Source: Cupriavidus sp. EM10 (GTDB taxonomy: Bacteria > Pseudomonadota > Gammaproteobacteria > Burkholderiales > Burkholderiaceae). Taken from it: a DNA stretch of 64,000 bases. Below the pieces are notes generated by a model. The model was not told the origin of the DNA, searched no databases, and saw only the letters and a program-made list of their open reading frames with translations. Positions 9,780-19,843 of the stretch are shown piece after piece. The DNA is taken from the NCBI RefSeq assembly GCF_018729255.1, contig NZ_CP076061.1, positions 1,984,001-2,048,000 on the forward strand, given 5' to 3'. Numbering within the stretch: position 1 is the stretch's first letter; the number at the start of each line of letters is the position of its first letter. The position numbers and the translations under genes are program-made.

Positions 9780-12025
9780 TTACCCCTCCCGCGACACCTC
9801 CACCAGGCAGCTCATCGCGTTCGGCCCCTGGGTCAGGTCCGATGTGCCGATGTCCAGTGTCAGCGTGTTGGCGGCGCCGGCGCGGTCCAGGCCGTTGGCG
9901 TCGGGGTCGTACCAGGCGCCAGTGGCCATCATCGCCACGCCCGGGGCCACCCGTCGCTAACCGCCAGCCCGGCGGCAATCGCGCCCCGGGCGTTGTGCAC
10001 GCGTACCCGCATGCCGGGGTGCAGGCCGCGCGCCGCCGCGTCGGCGGGGTGCAGCGTGATGCGCTCGGCGCCAGCCACCTTGCCCGACTGGGCCAGCGTG
10101 GCAGGGTCCAGCTGGCTGTGCAGGCGGTCGGCTGGCTGCACCGATACGAGGTGCAGCGGATGGCGGCGCGCTTCGGCCGCGCCCAGCCATTCGACGGGCG
10201 GCTGCCAGTTCGGATGGGTGCCGCAGTCTTCGGACAAGGCGCCCAGCGTCGGGCTGGACAGCTCGATGCGCCCGCTCGGCGTGCGCAGCGGGTGGGCCAG
10301 CGGGTCTTGCCGGAAGTCGTCGAACAGCACGAAGTCTTCGGTCGGTGCGGGCAGGGCGACGTGGCCGCTGCGCCAGAACTGGTCGAACGGGGGCAGGTCG
10401 ATGCCCGCGCTGGCCTGGGCGTCGCGGCAGCGGGCGTAGATCGACGCGATCCAGCCGCGCTCGTCGCGGCCTTCGGTGAAGGCGTCCCGATAGCCGAGCC
10501 GGTCGGCCAGGTCCGAAAAGATGTCGAGATCGCTGCGGGCCTGGTGCAGGGGCGCGATGGCCTGGTGCATCGCCAGCACATAGCGGTCGCGCGACGAGCC
10601 GCCGATATCGTTGCGTTCCAGCGCCGTGGTCACCGGCAGCACGATGTCGGCATGCCGCGCGGTCGCCGTCCAGCAGATGTCCTGCACGATCACCGTCTGC
10701 GGGCGCGCCCATGCCTGGCGCAGCCGCGCCAGCTGCTGGTGGTGATGGAATGGATTGCCGCCGGCCCAGTGCACCAGCTTCACATCGGGATAGTGCCGCG
10801 TCTCGCCCTTGAACCGGTAGGCGGTGCCCGGATTCAGCAGCATGTCCGACAGCCGCGCGCATGGGATGTCCAGACCCGCCGGGTTGCGGCCGACCGGCAT
10901 CTCCGGGCCCGGCGTCGCCACGCGCGGATTGCCCACGCCGTTCATCGACCCATGCCCGAAGCCGAAGCCGCCGCCCGGCAGGCCGATCTGGCCCAGCATG
11001 GCGGCCAGCGCGATGGCCATCCAGTACGGCTGTTCGCCACGATGCTGGCGCTGCACCGCGAAGCTGCAGGTGATATAGCTGCGCTTGCCAGCCAACTGCG
11101 CGGCCAGTTGGGCGATGCGCGCGGCCGGTATCCCGGTGATGGCGGCGGCCCACGCAGGTGTCTTCGGCACGCCATCGGCACTGCCCAGCAGGTAGCCTTC
11201 CAGCTCGGCCCAGCCGCTGCAGTGCGAGCCCAGGAACGCGGCGTCATGCGCGCCGGTGCGGCGCAGTTCGTAGGCCAGCGCCAGCATCAGCGCCACGTCG
11301 GTATTGGGCCGGATCGGAATCCATTCGGCACCGAGGAAATCGGGGCAATCGTCGCGCGTGGGGCTGATGTTGATGACCGTGGCGCCGCTGGCCGCCAGCT
11401 TGCGCAGCCACTGCTCCTGCGTATGCTCGGCGGCGCCGCCCGACGACACCTGGCCGTTCTTGAGCGCCAGCCCGCCGAACGCCACGAAGACCTCGGTGTG
11501 GGCGATCAGGCTGGGCCAGGCCGTGACGCGGCCCGTGAGCGGGCGGTCGGTGCCAATCACGTGCGGCAGCAGGAATTGCGCGGTGCCCCAGCTGTAGTTG
11601 CCCACCTGGTCGACGCAGCCGCCGCCCGTGAAGTGAAAGCGGCGGATCAGCGAGCGGGCGTGATGGAGCCGACCGGCCGACGACCAGCCATAGGAGCCGC
11701 CAAACACGCCGGAAGGCCCGTGGGCGTCACGCACGCGCGCGATCTCGCTGGCCACCAGGTCGAGCGCGACGTCCCACGAGATCTCGACAAAATCGTCGCG
11801 GCCGCGTGCATGGCCGTCGCTGGCCTCGCGCTGCGCCAGCCACCCGCGCCGCACCATCGGCGAGCGGATACGCGTGGGCGAGTAGACCATCGGCACGATC
11901 GATTCGAGCAGCGGCGACGGGTTGGGGTCGGCCGCGAACGGCTCGCAGCGGACCAGCCGGCCATCCTCGACGACGGCGGTGAAGGCGCCCCAGTGCGCAA
12001 GTTGCGGATAACGGCGGACGGCCAC
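9780..12025 (-). CDS. BisC/TorZ-like molybdopterin S- or N-oxide reductase (3' frameshift)
   Basis: About 748 residues after one base is added to the C3 run at 9950-9952; otherwise the last ~55 residues are lost. There is no Tat leader and no N-terminal Cys cluster, as in cytoplasmic biotin-sulfoxide reductase BisC. The family signature GGSYGWSSAGRLHHA supplies the Ser that coordinates molybdenum in this subfamily, followed by GNYSWGTAQ. The C-terminal cofactor-binding domain shows ADRLHSQLDPA and GMRVRVHNARG. The GTG start lies 4 nt after the Bug receptor stop, so they form one unit. Likely reduces a sulfoxide or N-oxide; the sulfur-related neighbours favour a sulfoxide. Confidence 0.85.
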
Positions 12026-12029
12026 GGTG

Positions 12030-12989
12030 TCAGTCGCCCTGGATGCCGGCGCGGCGGATCAGGTCGCCCCACCGCGTGCGCTCGCTGTCGAGCAGTTTGG
12101 CGAACTGCTGCGGCGTGTCGGACGTTGCATCCATGCCCGATATGGCCAGCCGGTGGCGGATCTCGGGATCGGCCATGACCTTGACCAGCGCCCTGTTCAG
12201 TTGCGCGATGACTTCGGGCGGGGTACCGGCAGGGGCCACCAGGCCGTACCAGTTGGTGACGTCGTAGCCGGGCACGCCGGCCTCGGCCACGGTCGGCACG
12301 CCGGGGAACTGCGGCGAGCGCTTGGCGGTAGTCACGGCCAGCACGCGCAGCTTGCCCGAGGCGATCAGCGGCTTGGCCGACGGATCGGAGAACGTGATCG
12401 GCACCACGCCGCCCATCACGTCCGTCAGCGCCGGGGTGGTGCCCTTGTATGGCACGTGCTGCATCTGCACGCCGGCCAGCATCTTGAACTGCTCGGCGGC
12501 AATCTGGCCGATCGTGCCGTTGCCGCCGGATGCGTACGAGAACTTGCCGTTGGCGGTCTTCACGGCCGCCAGCAGGCCCTGTACGTCCTTGTACGGCGTG
12601 TCGGCCCCGGTCACCAGCACGTTGGGCATCGTCACCAGCACGCTGACCGGTGCAAAGTCCTTCTGCGGGTCATAGGCCAGCTTGCGCAGGTTCGGCCAGA
12701 TCGTGAACGATCCGGGCGTGGCGATATAGAGCGTATAGCCATCGGGCGCGGCCTTGGCCACCATATCGGTGGCGATCAGGCCGCCCGCGCCGGGCCGGTT
12801 ATCGATGATGACATTGGCCTTGAGCTGGTCCGACAGCGCCGGCGCAATCGCACGCGCCAGCGCGTCGGCGCCGCCGCCGGGCGGAAAGCCGACGACCACG
12901 CGGATCGGCTTGGATGAATCGGGCCACGCGGCGTGGGCCAGCGGGGCGAGCAGGGCAAGGCTGAGTAGCAGGAGACGGCGGGCGGACAT
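12030..12989 (-). CDS. Bug-family periplasmic solute receptor
   Basis: 319 residues with a Sec signal peptide (MSARRLLLLSLALLAPLAHA, predicted cut after AHA). Bug landmarks are KPIRVVVGFPPGGGAD, DNRPGAGGLI, PDGYTLY and VPYKGTTPALTD. It is followed 4 nt later by the BisC-like reductase, so the ligand may be that enzyme's substrate or a precursor. No membrane permease subunits are nearby. Confidence 0.9.
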   Translation of the reverse strand: MSARRLLLLSLALLAPLAHAAWPDSSKPIRVVVGFPPGGGADALARAIAPALSDQLKANVIIDNRPGAGGLIATDMVAKAAPDGYTLYIATPGSFTIWPNLRKLAYDPQKDFAPVSVLVTMPNVLVTGADTPYKDVQGLLAAVKTANGKFSYASGGNGTIGQIAAEQFKMLAGVQMQHVPYKGTTPALTDVMGGVVPITFSDPSAKPLIASGKLRVLAVTTAKRSPQFPGVPTVAEAGVPGYDVTNWYGLVAPAGTPPEVIAQLNRALVKVMADPEIRHRLAISGMDATSDTPQQFAKLLDSERTRWGDLIRRAGIQGD

Positions 12990-13040
12990 GGTGAGACTCC
13001 GGTGGTGCGGGGGATGCGTGATAGGACGTTGAGGCGCTGG

Positions 13041-13151
13041 CCCTCACCCCCGGCCCCTCTCCCGGAGGGAGAGGGGAGCGAACAAGGGGCGTTTTGAAGG
13101 CTTCGGGTTTTCTCCCCTCTCCCGCTAGCGGGAGAGGGGCGGGGGTGAGGG
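13041..13151. repeat. Dispersed inverted repeat (REP-like), copy 2
   Basis: The same arms as the copy near 1.6 kb: CCCTCACCCCCGGCCCCTCT at one end and GAGAGGGGCGGGGGTGAGGG at the other, with a CCCGCTAGCGGG core in the second half. It fills most of the gap between the Bug receptor and the upstream deacylase gene. Confidence 0.85.
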
Positions 13152-13182
13152 CAGGCCGTTGTCATGCGAAAAGGCGAGGAAT

Positions 13183-14205
13183 TCAGACCGCCACGGTGTC
13201 CCATTCCCACGCCACGAACGCCAGGCGTTCGCCGGTGTGGACCACGGGGTCGCTGCGCAGGCCGATCAGCACGCCGTCACGCGTGAGCGGCTTCACAGGC
13301 GTGAGCGATGCGTCGAGCTTGAGCGTGTCGCCGATCGACGCACCTTCGCCGACCTGGTCGCCGGCACGCGCGCCGGGAATGAACAGGCCGCCTTCATCGG
13401 CGGTGATCCAGCCGCGACGGGTCACGCGCCGCAGCGTCGTCGCGGCAGGCTTGGCCGGCGGGCCGTCCAGGATGCCCATCTGCACGGCCAGCCCGTGGAA
13501 GCCGGTCTCGGCCACGGCGATGTTGTCCGCCTCGAAGCGGCTGCCGCTGCCCAGTTCGAGCATGAACGCGCAGACCCCGGCGGCCAGGCACTGGTAGTCC
13601 AGCGCGCCGGCGATATTGCCCGGCAACTCGCCCTTGCCGCCCACGTCCTGCTGGCAGGCGACATGCGGGTGAAACGGCGCCATCGCCGCCAGCACCTCGG
13701 CCTCGGTCACGCTGCTGCCCGGATGCACCTTGTAGACGGTGTAGGGCCGTGCATCGAACAGCGGATTCATCGTATGCAGGTTGATGAGCACGTCGGCCAC
13801 GCCGCGCACCTCGTTCATCAGCGCGTGCGCCAGCCGCTCGGACACCAGGCCGCCGGCATTGCCGGGGTAGGTCTGGTCCAGGTCCAGCTCGTCATACGGA
13901 TTGCGCTTGCGCCGCGCGTCCAGCGCCTGCGGGTTGCCGGTGGGCGTGACCACCACGTTGCCGCGCATCGTGGCCGGGTCCAGGCCGCGCGCGAAACGCA
14001 GCGCCGCCACCATGCCGTTGATCTCGTCGCCATGCACCTGGCCGTGCAGCCAGAGCGTGCGGCCGGGCTGCGCGCCACGTACGGCCACATAGGGCAGCGT
14101 GACGGACATGCCCGACGCCATCGAGCCAACGGGCAACTGGCCGCTGGTGCGGGCAGGGCCGGATTGCTGGCGCAGCCAGTCACCGATGATTGGCATGGGA
14201 AACAT
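13183..14205 (-). CDS. Succinylglutamate desuccinylase/aspartoacylase-family zinc deacylase
   Basis: 340 residues. The zinc motif HGQVHGDEINGM supplies the His and Glu of H-x-x-E, and a later NLHTMNP supplies the third ligand His. GNPQALDARRKRNPYDELDLDQTYPG matches the substrate-binding stretch of the AstE/aspartoacylase family. Members release an acyl group from an N-acyl amino acid or similar compound in the cytoplasm. It overlaps the 3' end of the upstream C-S lyase gene by 26 nt, so the two are coupled; together they suggest deacylation of an acylated sulfur amino acid before or after cleavage. Substrate not known. Confidence 0.82.
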   Translation of the reverse strand: MFPMPIIGDWLRQQSGPARTSGQLPVGSMASGMSVTLPYVAVRGAQPGRTLWLHGQVHGDEINGMVAALRFARGLDPATMRGNVVVTPTGNPQALDARRKRNPYDELDLDQTYPGNAGGLVSERLAHALMNEVRGVADVLINLHTMNPLFDARPYTVYKVHPGSSVTEAEVLAAMAPFHPHVACQQDVGGKGELPGNIAGALDYQCLAAGVCAFMLELGSGSRFEADNIAVAETGFHGLAVQMGILDGPPAKPAATTLRRVTRRGWITADEGGLFIPGARAGDQVGEGASIGDTLKLDASLTPVKPLTRDGVLIGLRSDPVVHTGERLAFVAWEWDTVAV

Positions 14206-15418
14206 CCTTTTCAGTCGAGTCGAGATGGGTAATGGCGGCGAACGCCTGGTCCAGGTCCGCCAGCAGGTCGGGTACCGCTTCCAGGCCGATATGCAGGCGG
14301 ATCACGGTGCCGTGGGGCGACCAGTCCGTGACGCTGCGCGCCCGGCGCATGTCGGCCAGCACGGCCAGGCTTTCGAAGCCGCCCCACGAGGCGCCGATGC
14401 CGAACAGCCGCAGGCTGTCGACAAAGCGCTCCGGCGCCACCGGCGCCTGCGAACGCAGCGTGAACGACAGCAGCCCGTTGGTGCCATGGCAGTCGCGCTG
14501 CCACAGCGCGTGGTTTGGATCATGCGGCAGGGCGGGGCAGAAGACATCGGCCACCTCGGGGCGGTTGAGCAGCCATTGCGCCACGGCCAGCGCGCCGGCC
14601 TGGTGCTGGGCCAGGCGCGCGCCCAGCGACCGGATGCCGCGCTGCACCAGGTAGGCATCGTCGGGGCTCACGGTCATGCCGAAGGCATCGGCCATCGTGG
14701 CCAGCGGCTGCCACGCGGCCTCGGTGGTGCAAACCGTGCCCATCATCACGTCGGAATGGCCGCCCAGGTACTTGGTGGCGGCCATCAGCGAGATATCGGC
14801 GCCGAGCGTCAGCGGGCGGTACAGCATGCCGGAGCCCCACGTGTTGTCGGCCGCCACCAGCGCGCCGTGCGCATGGGCGCGGGCCGCCAGCGCGGGCAGG
14901 TCGCACATTTCATAGACCAGCGATCCCGGCGCCTCCACGTAGACCAGGCGCGTCTCGGGGCGCAGCTTTGCGTCCAGGTCCGAGCCGTCGGCCGCATAGA
15001 AGTCGGCGGCGATGCCGTGCTGGCGCAGGAAGCCGTTGGCCAGGTTGCGCACCGGCTCGTAGACGCAGTCGGGCAGCAGCACATGCTGGCCGGGCCGCAC
15101 GTAGGCCAGGATCGTCATCGCGGCGGCGGCCAGCCCGGACGGGAACAGCCGCGTGCGGTAGCCGTCCTCGAGCGTGGTCACCATGTCCTCGAGCGCGAAG
15201 TTGGTGGGATTGCCGCGAGCGCCGTAGGTGAACAGCCGTTCGGTGTCGCGCCGGGCGCGCATCTCGCGCTGCTGGGCGACCGATTCGAACAGCACGGTGC
15301 TGGCACGCACCACGGGCGGGTTGACCGGCTGCCCGCCGGGCACGGCGGCGGTGCGTCCGGCATGGGCAAGGCGGGTGGAGAGCGCTTTCGTCATTGGCTG
15401 GCCTGTGGGTTGGCGCAT
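14180..15418 (-). CDS. metC: Cystathionine beta-lyase-like PLP enzyme (MetC family)
   Basis: 412 residues from the outer ATG; an inner ATG at 15394 (MTKALSTRLAHAG) is an equally likely start and neither has a good ribosome site. Cys/Met-metabolism PLP fold: TYGARGNPTNFALED, FPSGLAAAAMTILAYVRPG, ADNTWGSGMLYRPL and the PLP Lys in AATKYLGGHSDVMMG. The set of residues resembles beta-lyases (MetC) more than gamma-synthases. It would cleave the C-S bond of cystathionine or another S-substituted cysteine to give a thiol, pyruvate and ammonia. Set among sulfur genes with dedicated receptors, a catabolic role seems likelier than methionine synthesis. Confidence 0.82.
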   Translation of the reverse strand: MRQPTGQPMTKALSTRLAHAGRTAAVPGGQPVNPPVVRASTVLFESVAQQREMRARRDTERLFTYGARGNPTNFALEDMVTTLEDGYRTRLFPSGLAAAAMTILAYVRPGQHVLLPDCVYEPVRNLANGFLRQHGIAADFYAADGSDLDAKLRPETRLVYVEAPGSLVYEMCDLPALAARAHAHGALVAADNTWGSGMLYRPLTLGADISLMAATKYLGGHSDVMMGTVCTTEAAWQPLATMADAFGMTVSPDDAYLVQRGIRSLGARLAQHQAGALAVAQWLLNRPEVADVFCPALPHDPNHALWQRDCHGTNGLLSFTLRSQAPVAPERFVDSLRLFGIGASWGGFESLAVLADMRRARSVTDWSPHGTVIRLHIGLEAVPDLLADLDQAFAAITHLDSTEKDVSHANHR

Positions 15419-15469
15419 GGTGTATGAGGGTGTCGCAAGGGGCGTGCCGGGTGCGTCACACGTCTCGCG

Positions 15470-16486
15470 TCAGTCCACGTGCGCGCCGGACAGCTTCACG
15501 ATCTGCGACCAGCGGGCGATGTCCTGCTTCATCTGCGCGGCAAATGCCTCGGAACTGTTGGCGACGACGTCGCTGCCGCCCTCGTTGATGGTCTTCACCA
15601 CTTCGGGCATCTGCAGCACCTGCACGATGGCGCGGTTCAGCAGCGCCACGCGTTCCGGCGACGTGCCGGCCGGCACGAAGAAGCCGTACCAGTCCTCGAA
15701 GCGTGCATTGCGATAGCCCAGCTCTTCAAGTGTCGGCACCTTGGTGAATACCCCGAGCCGGCGCGGGCTGGTGACGGCCAGCGCACGCATGCGGCCGGTC
15801 TGGATGAAACCGGCCACCGACGACGTGGAGGTGATCAGCACGTCCACCTGGCCACCAAGCAGGTCGTTGATGGCCGGCCCCGCGCCCTTGTAGGGCACGT
15901 GCTGCAGTGCCACGTTGCTGTCCTTGTCCAGCACCACGCCCACCAGGTGCGACAGCGTGCCGTTGCCGGGGGTGGCGAACGTGATCTTGTTCGGCTGCGC
16001 CTTGGCCTGCGTGGCCAGTTCCTCGAAGGTCTTCCACGGCGCGTTGGCCGATACCACGATGGCCAGCGGCGCCGCGTTGATCTGCGTGACCGGGATGAAC
16101 TGCTTGACCGGATCGAAGCCCGGCGCGCGGTACAGCGTCGGGTTGACGGCCATGATCGATACCTGCGAGGTCAGCACCGTATAGCCGTCTGGCTTGGCCT
16201 CGGCCACGTAGCGCGTGCCGATGTTGCCGCCCGCGCCACCCTTGTTGTCGGTCACCGCGCTCTGGCCCAGCACCTGCGACAGCCGCGTGGCCACCACGCG
16301 GGTCACAGCGTCATTGCCGCCGCCGGCCGGGAACGGCGAGACAATCCGCAGCGGCTGCGACGGAAATCCGTTGACGGGCGCCACGGGCTGCTGCGCCACG
16401 GCGGCGCTGCAGAGCGTGACGGCGCACGTGGCAACCAGGTACTGCGACAGGCGCGACGACAGGCGGGATGACATCGGACGGAACAT
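15470..16486 (-). CDS. Bug-family periplasmic solute receptor
   Basis: 338 residues. The signal peptide ends near CSAAVAQQ. Family features are QPLRIVSPFPAGGGNDAVTR, DNKGGAGGNIGTRYVAEAKPDGYT and VPYKGAGPAINDLLGGQVD. It is the second receptor of the sulfur cluster, placed between the rhodanese and C-S lyase genes with short gaps (about 50 nt each side), so probably in the same unit. Confidence 0.9.
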   Translation of the reverse strand: MFRPMSSRLSSRLSQYLVATCAVTLCSAAVAQQPVAPVNGFPSQPLRIVSPFPAGGGNDAVTRVVATRLSQVLGQSAVTDNKGGAGGNIGTRYVAEAKPDGYTVLTSQVSIMAVNPTLYRAPGFDPVKQFIPVTQINAAPLAIVVSANAPWKTFEELATQAKAQPNKITFATPGNGTLSHLVGVVLDKDSNVALQHVPYKGAGPAINDLLGGQVDVLITSTSSVAGFIQTGRMRALAVTSPRRLGVFTKVPTLEELGYRNARFEDWYGFFVPAGTSPERVALLNRAIVQVLQMPEVVKTINEGGSDVVANSSEAFAAQMKQDIARWSQIVKLSGAHVD

Positions 16487-16541
16487 GGGGGCGACCTCGT
16501 TCTTCTATGGCAGGGTTGTTGTGGATGGGCTCTTGGGGTAA

Positions 16542-18155
16542 TCAGGCGACGGACGGAAAGCGGAACGTCGCCAGCTCCTGGGCGTCGAGCTGGGCGATCA
16601 GGCCCGTCTCCCAGGCCAGGTACTGGCGCGCCGCCGCCTTGTTGCCGTCGTGGCGGTCGTGCACGAAAAACAGGTAGTCGATGCAGCGCGCGTCGGGCAG
16701 CGTGTCGGCGCCCTGGCCCACGGCATGCCCGGCGTCGCGCCAGGCCGGGAAGCCGCCCTGCAGCCGGCGCAGGTCGCGGTAGCCCAGCGCGCGCAGGTCG
16801 GCCACGGCCAGCTCGGCGGGATCGTCGCCATCGGCGTCACCGATCAGCACCAGCGTGGTGTCGTGCGGCACGCCGCGCAGGTCCTGCGCCAGCCGTGCCC
16901 GGATGGACCATCGGCTGCCGGCGACGTGCCCGGCGCGGTAGGCCATGCTGCCGCGCAGGTCCAGCGCCAGCATCGATTGATCGGCAAGTCCGGCTGCCAG
17001 TTGCGCGGCGGAAGCGGCAGGCAGCGCGGTGACTTCATGGACCGGTCCCCGGGCCGCGCGCACGCCGGCATCCAGGCCAGCCTGCAGGCCGCCTTCGAGC
17101 ACCACAGCGTCATGGCCCATCTGGCGCAACCAGCTGGCGACGACGGTGGCGCGCACGCCTTCGGCATCGAACAGCACCAGCCGGGCGCGGCGCACGCCGA
17201 CATACTGGTCGGTGGCCTGCATCAGCTGGCCGCCGGGCGTGTGCTGCGCGCCGGGCAGCGTTTGGGCGGCGAATTCCTCGGCCGTGCGCACATCGCACAG
17301 GAAGGTGGTGCGCGTGGTGTCGGACAGCCATGCGCTGGCCTGCGTGGTGTCGATATGCGGCACGTCGAAGCGCTGCGTCAGCGCCCGCGCCGCGGTGCGC
17401 GCGGCGTCGAGGCCCTGCGGCTCGCCGTTGTCGGGGTAGCGGGCCGTGCCGCCATGTTCGAGCGTGAAATCATTGAGGTACCAGCCCTGCGTGCCGTTTT
17501 CGAGCGCATAGACCGGGTTGGGCACGCCGAAGTTGATCAGCGACTGGGCGCCGATGATGCTGCGCGTGCGGCCGGCGCAGTTGATGACGATCGGGGTGGT
17601 GCTGTCGGGCACCAGGTCGCGGATGCGGTAGGCCAGTTCGCCGTTGGGGCAGCAGATCGCGCCCGGGATGTTCATCTTGCGGAATTCGCTGGTGGGACGG
17701 CCGTCGAGCACCACCGGCGCCTGCGGGCCGGCCTGCATGGCGGCCAGCTCCTGGGCGGTGACGCGCGGCGTGTGGTAGTGATGTTCGGCCAGCTCGCCGA
17801 AAGTCTTGGATGGCAGGTTCACGCCCGCGAACAGCGTGTAGCCGGCGGCGCGCCAGGCCGGCATGCCGCCATCGAGCACGAATACCGACGAGTAGCCCAG
17901 CGATGCCAGCGCGGCGGCTGCGGCCTGTGCCACGCCATCGCCGTCGTCGGCCAGCACGATGCGGGCGTCGGTACGCGGCGCCAGGCGGCCGACGTCGAGT
18001 TCCAGCCGGCTGTAGGGCAGCGGCACGGCGTAGAACGGATGGCCCTCGCCGTACTGGCCGTGCTCGCGCACGTCGAACAGCGCGATTTCGTCGGCATCGT
18101 GCAGCCAGCCCTTCAGGGTGACGGCGTCGACGGCGGTGTAGGTGGGCTGGGTCAT
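16542..18155 (-). CDS. Four-domain rhodanese-like sulfurtransferase
   Basis: 537 residues made of four rhodanese domains, about 1-110, 125-240, 265-380 and 385-500. Each has a recognisable core (FDVREHGQYGEGH; VVLDGRPTSEFRKMNIPGA; FLCDVRTAEEFAAQTLPGA; LALDLRGSMAYRAGHVAGS) and a closing GYxxxxxLxGGxxAW-like strand. Only domain 2 keeps the catalytic Cys (VINCAGRTRS). The matching positions in domains 1, 3 and 4 (VLADDGDG, VLFDAEGVR, VLIGDADGDD) lack Cys. So one active site and three probably structural or regulatory domains. It would move sulfane sulfur released by neighbouring C-S cleavage or thiol oxidation. No signal peptide, so cytoplasmic. Confidence 0.85.
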   Translation of the reverse strand: MTQPTYTAVDAVTLKGWLHDADEIALFDVREHGQYGEGHPFYAVPLPYSRLELDVGRLAPRTDARIVLADDGDGVAQAAAAALASLGYSSVFVLDGGMPAWRAAGYTLFAGVNLPSKTFGELAEHHYHTPRVTAQELAAMQAGPQAPVVLDGRPTSEFRKMNIPGAICCPNGELAYRIRDLVPDSTTPIVINCAGRTRSIIGAQSLINFGVPNPVYALENGTQGWYLNDFTLEHGGTARYPDNGEPQGLDAARTAARALTQRFDVPHIDTTQASAWLSDTTRTTFLCDVRTAEEFAAQTLPGAQHTPGGQLMQATDQYVGVRRARLVLFDAEGVRATVVASWLRQMGHDAVVLEGGLQAGLDAGVRAARGPVHEVTALPAASAAQLAAGLADQSMLALDLRGSMAYRAGHVAGSRWSIRARLAQDLRGVPHDTTLVLIGDADGDDPAELAVADLRALGYRDLRRLQGGFPAWRDAGHAVGQGADTLPDARCIDYLFFVHDRHDGNKAAARQYLAWETGLIAQLDAQELATFRFPSVA

Positions 18156-18263
18156 GAAATTTGGGCAAAAGGGGGCCGCCCTGGCTGGAACAGCAAGGAA
18201 ATCGGCCTGGATCTCGGGAGTCGGGGCGCGGCGGCCCCGGGTCAGGCTGGTTTCAGCTGACGA

Positions 18264-18851
18264 TTAGCGGCGGGTCTGTACGCCCACGTTCATGATCTGG
18301 CAGCGTCCGGTCTCGAGGTCGAAACTCAGCCGCTCGGTCAGCGTTTCCAGCGCGCGGCCGTACATGTGCAGATGACGGATGACGTCATCGCCACGGATTT
18401 CCACGGAATGGATGTCGTCGGGCAGCAGCGCGATGCCGTGGCGCGGGCCCACTTCCACGGTGTGCGAATGCTCGAGCGTGCCCACGCCCGGCTGGCTGCC
18501 GTCGTCGGTGCGCACGTAGACGTCGTTGACCTCCACGCCGCTCACGCCGGCCACGCAGGCCCAGGTGGTGTGGTTATGCGGCGGGATGCGCTTGCCGGGC
18601 CGCATCACGTTCAGGTACAGCGCGTAGGTCTGGTTCGGATCCTCGGCGATCAGGTAGCGCGCCTGGCGCTCGTTGGCCTCGGGCGGCGGATAGTCGGCTT
18701 CGTTCCACAATTCGGTCCGGGCAGCAAGTTCTTCCACCAGGGGTAGCACTTCGGCCAGACTGGTACGGGTAACCCCGCCCTTGTCTACAATGTTTCTAAT
18801 GGATTCGATGGTGTCGCCAACGGCGGACTGGCGCTGTGCTGCGAGGGACAT
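18264..18851 (-). CDS. Cysteine dioxygenase-type thiol dioxygenase (cupin)
   Basis: 195 residues from the ATG of MSLAAQRQ, chosen because AAGGA lies upstream; an in-frame start at 18923 would add 24 residues. The cupin metal site is [13 protein letters not shown]: HxH plus a Cys five residues on, matching the spacing of the cross-linked Cys in cysteine dioxygenase. The third His lies in LPDDIHSVE. Converts a thiol such as cysteine, 3-mercaptopropionate or similar to its sulfinate with iron and O2. First gene of the sulfur cluster, next to the rhodanese and divergent from a LysR regulator. Confidence 0.82.
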   Translation of the reverse strand: MSLAAQRQSAVGDTIESIRNIVDKGGVTRTSLAEVLPLVEELAARTELWNEADYPPPEANERQARYLIAEDPNQTYALYLNVMRPGKRIPPHNHTTWACVAGVSGVEVNDVYVRTDDGSQPGVGTLEHSHTVEVGPRHGIALLPDDIHSVEIRGDDVIRHLHMYGRALETLTERLSFDLETGRCQIMNVGVQTRR

Positions 18852-18976
18852 GGTGCGATCAATCCTTGCAATCTCTGTTTTTGGGGGGTAGAACGGTGCT
18901 TCGTGTTTCACTGTAATGAACACCTGTCCTGAAAACCACTTAATGCGCGACGAAAATCCATTAGCGCTGCTAATGA

Positions 18977-19843
18977 ATGCGAAACCTTGATCTCGACCTG
19001 CTGCGCACGCTGGTGGCCATTGCCGATCACGATACGTTCGGCGCTGCCGCCGAGGCCGTGCAGCGCACCCAATCGGCGGTGACCCAGCAGATGCAGCGGC
19101 TGGAAGAGCAGCTGGACCTGCCGCTGTTCGAACGGCAGGGGCGCGGCAAGCAGTTCACCCGGCACGGCAAGAAGCTGCTCGAATATGCGCGGCAGCTGCT
19201 CAGTACCAACGACGAGGCGCTGCGCGTGCTGCGCGAAGGCGACCTGACCGGATCGCTGCGGATTGGCGCGCCGCACGACGTGGCCGACACCATCCTGCCG
19301 GTGCTGCTGTCGCATATCGCGCGGTCGTCGCCGGCGCTGCGGCTGGAGATTCATGTGGGCCGCAGCCCGTTCCTGATGGAGTCTCTGCGGCGCGGCGAGA
19401 TCGACCTGACCGTGTCCACGCGCGAAGACAGCGCGCTCGACGGCATCGTGCTGCGCACCACGCCCACCATCTGGGTCTGCGCCGCGGATTTCGTCTACGA
19501 ACGCGGCTCGCCGGTGCCGCTGATCCTGGCCGACGAACCGAGCCTGTTCCGCAAGCTGTCGCTGGAAGCGCTGACGCATGCCGGTGTGCCGTGGCGCATC
19601 GCCTACCTGGCGCCGAGCCTGATTGGCATCAAGGCAGCGCTGCGCGGCGGGCTGGGCATCACGGCGCGCAGCATCGACCTGCTGCAGGCCGACATGCGCA
19701 TCCTGGGCGAAAGCGATGGCCTGCCACGGCTGCCCGATGTCACGTACTACCTGTGGGCGCGTCCGAATGCGGTCAATCCTGTGGCACGACATGTCTTCTC
19801 GATGCTCAAAACGGCCTTGCAGCGCGGGCTGGCCAGCGCCTGA
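18977..19843 (+). CDS. LysR-family transcriptional regulator
   Basis: 288 residues. Helix-turn-helix at the N-terminus ([26 protein letters not shown]) and a periplasmic-binding-like effector domain from about residue 90 ([20 protein letters not shown]). Divergent from the thiol dioxygenase gene, the usual arrangement for the regulator of the adjacent cluster. The divergent gap is AT-richer (TTAATGCGCGACG and ATTAGCGCTGCTAAT). ATTAGC-GCTAAT forms an inverted repeat close to the start and is a plausible operator. Confidence 0.9.
   Translation: MRNLDLDLLRTLVAIADHDTFGAAAEAVQRTQSAVTQQMQRLEEQLDLPLFERQGRGKQFTRHGKKLLEYARQLLSTNDEALRVLREGDLTGSLRIGAPHDVADTILPVLLSHIARSSPALRLEIHVGRSPFLMESLRRGEIDLTVSTREDSALDGIVLRTTPTIWVCAADFVYERGSPVPLILADEPSLFRKLSLEALTHAGVPWRIAYLAPSLIGIKAALRGGLGITARSIDLLQADMRILGESDGLPRLPDVTYYLWARPNAVNPVARHVFSMLKTALQRGLASA

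Noticed and set aside
9774-9960. Extension of the HEPN frame beyond ~126 residues
   Set aside because: The extra residues are antisense to the conserved C-terminus of the BisC-like reductase. One added C at 9757-9760 gives a natural stop.
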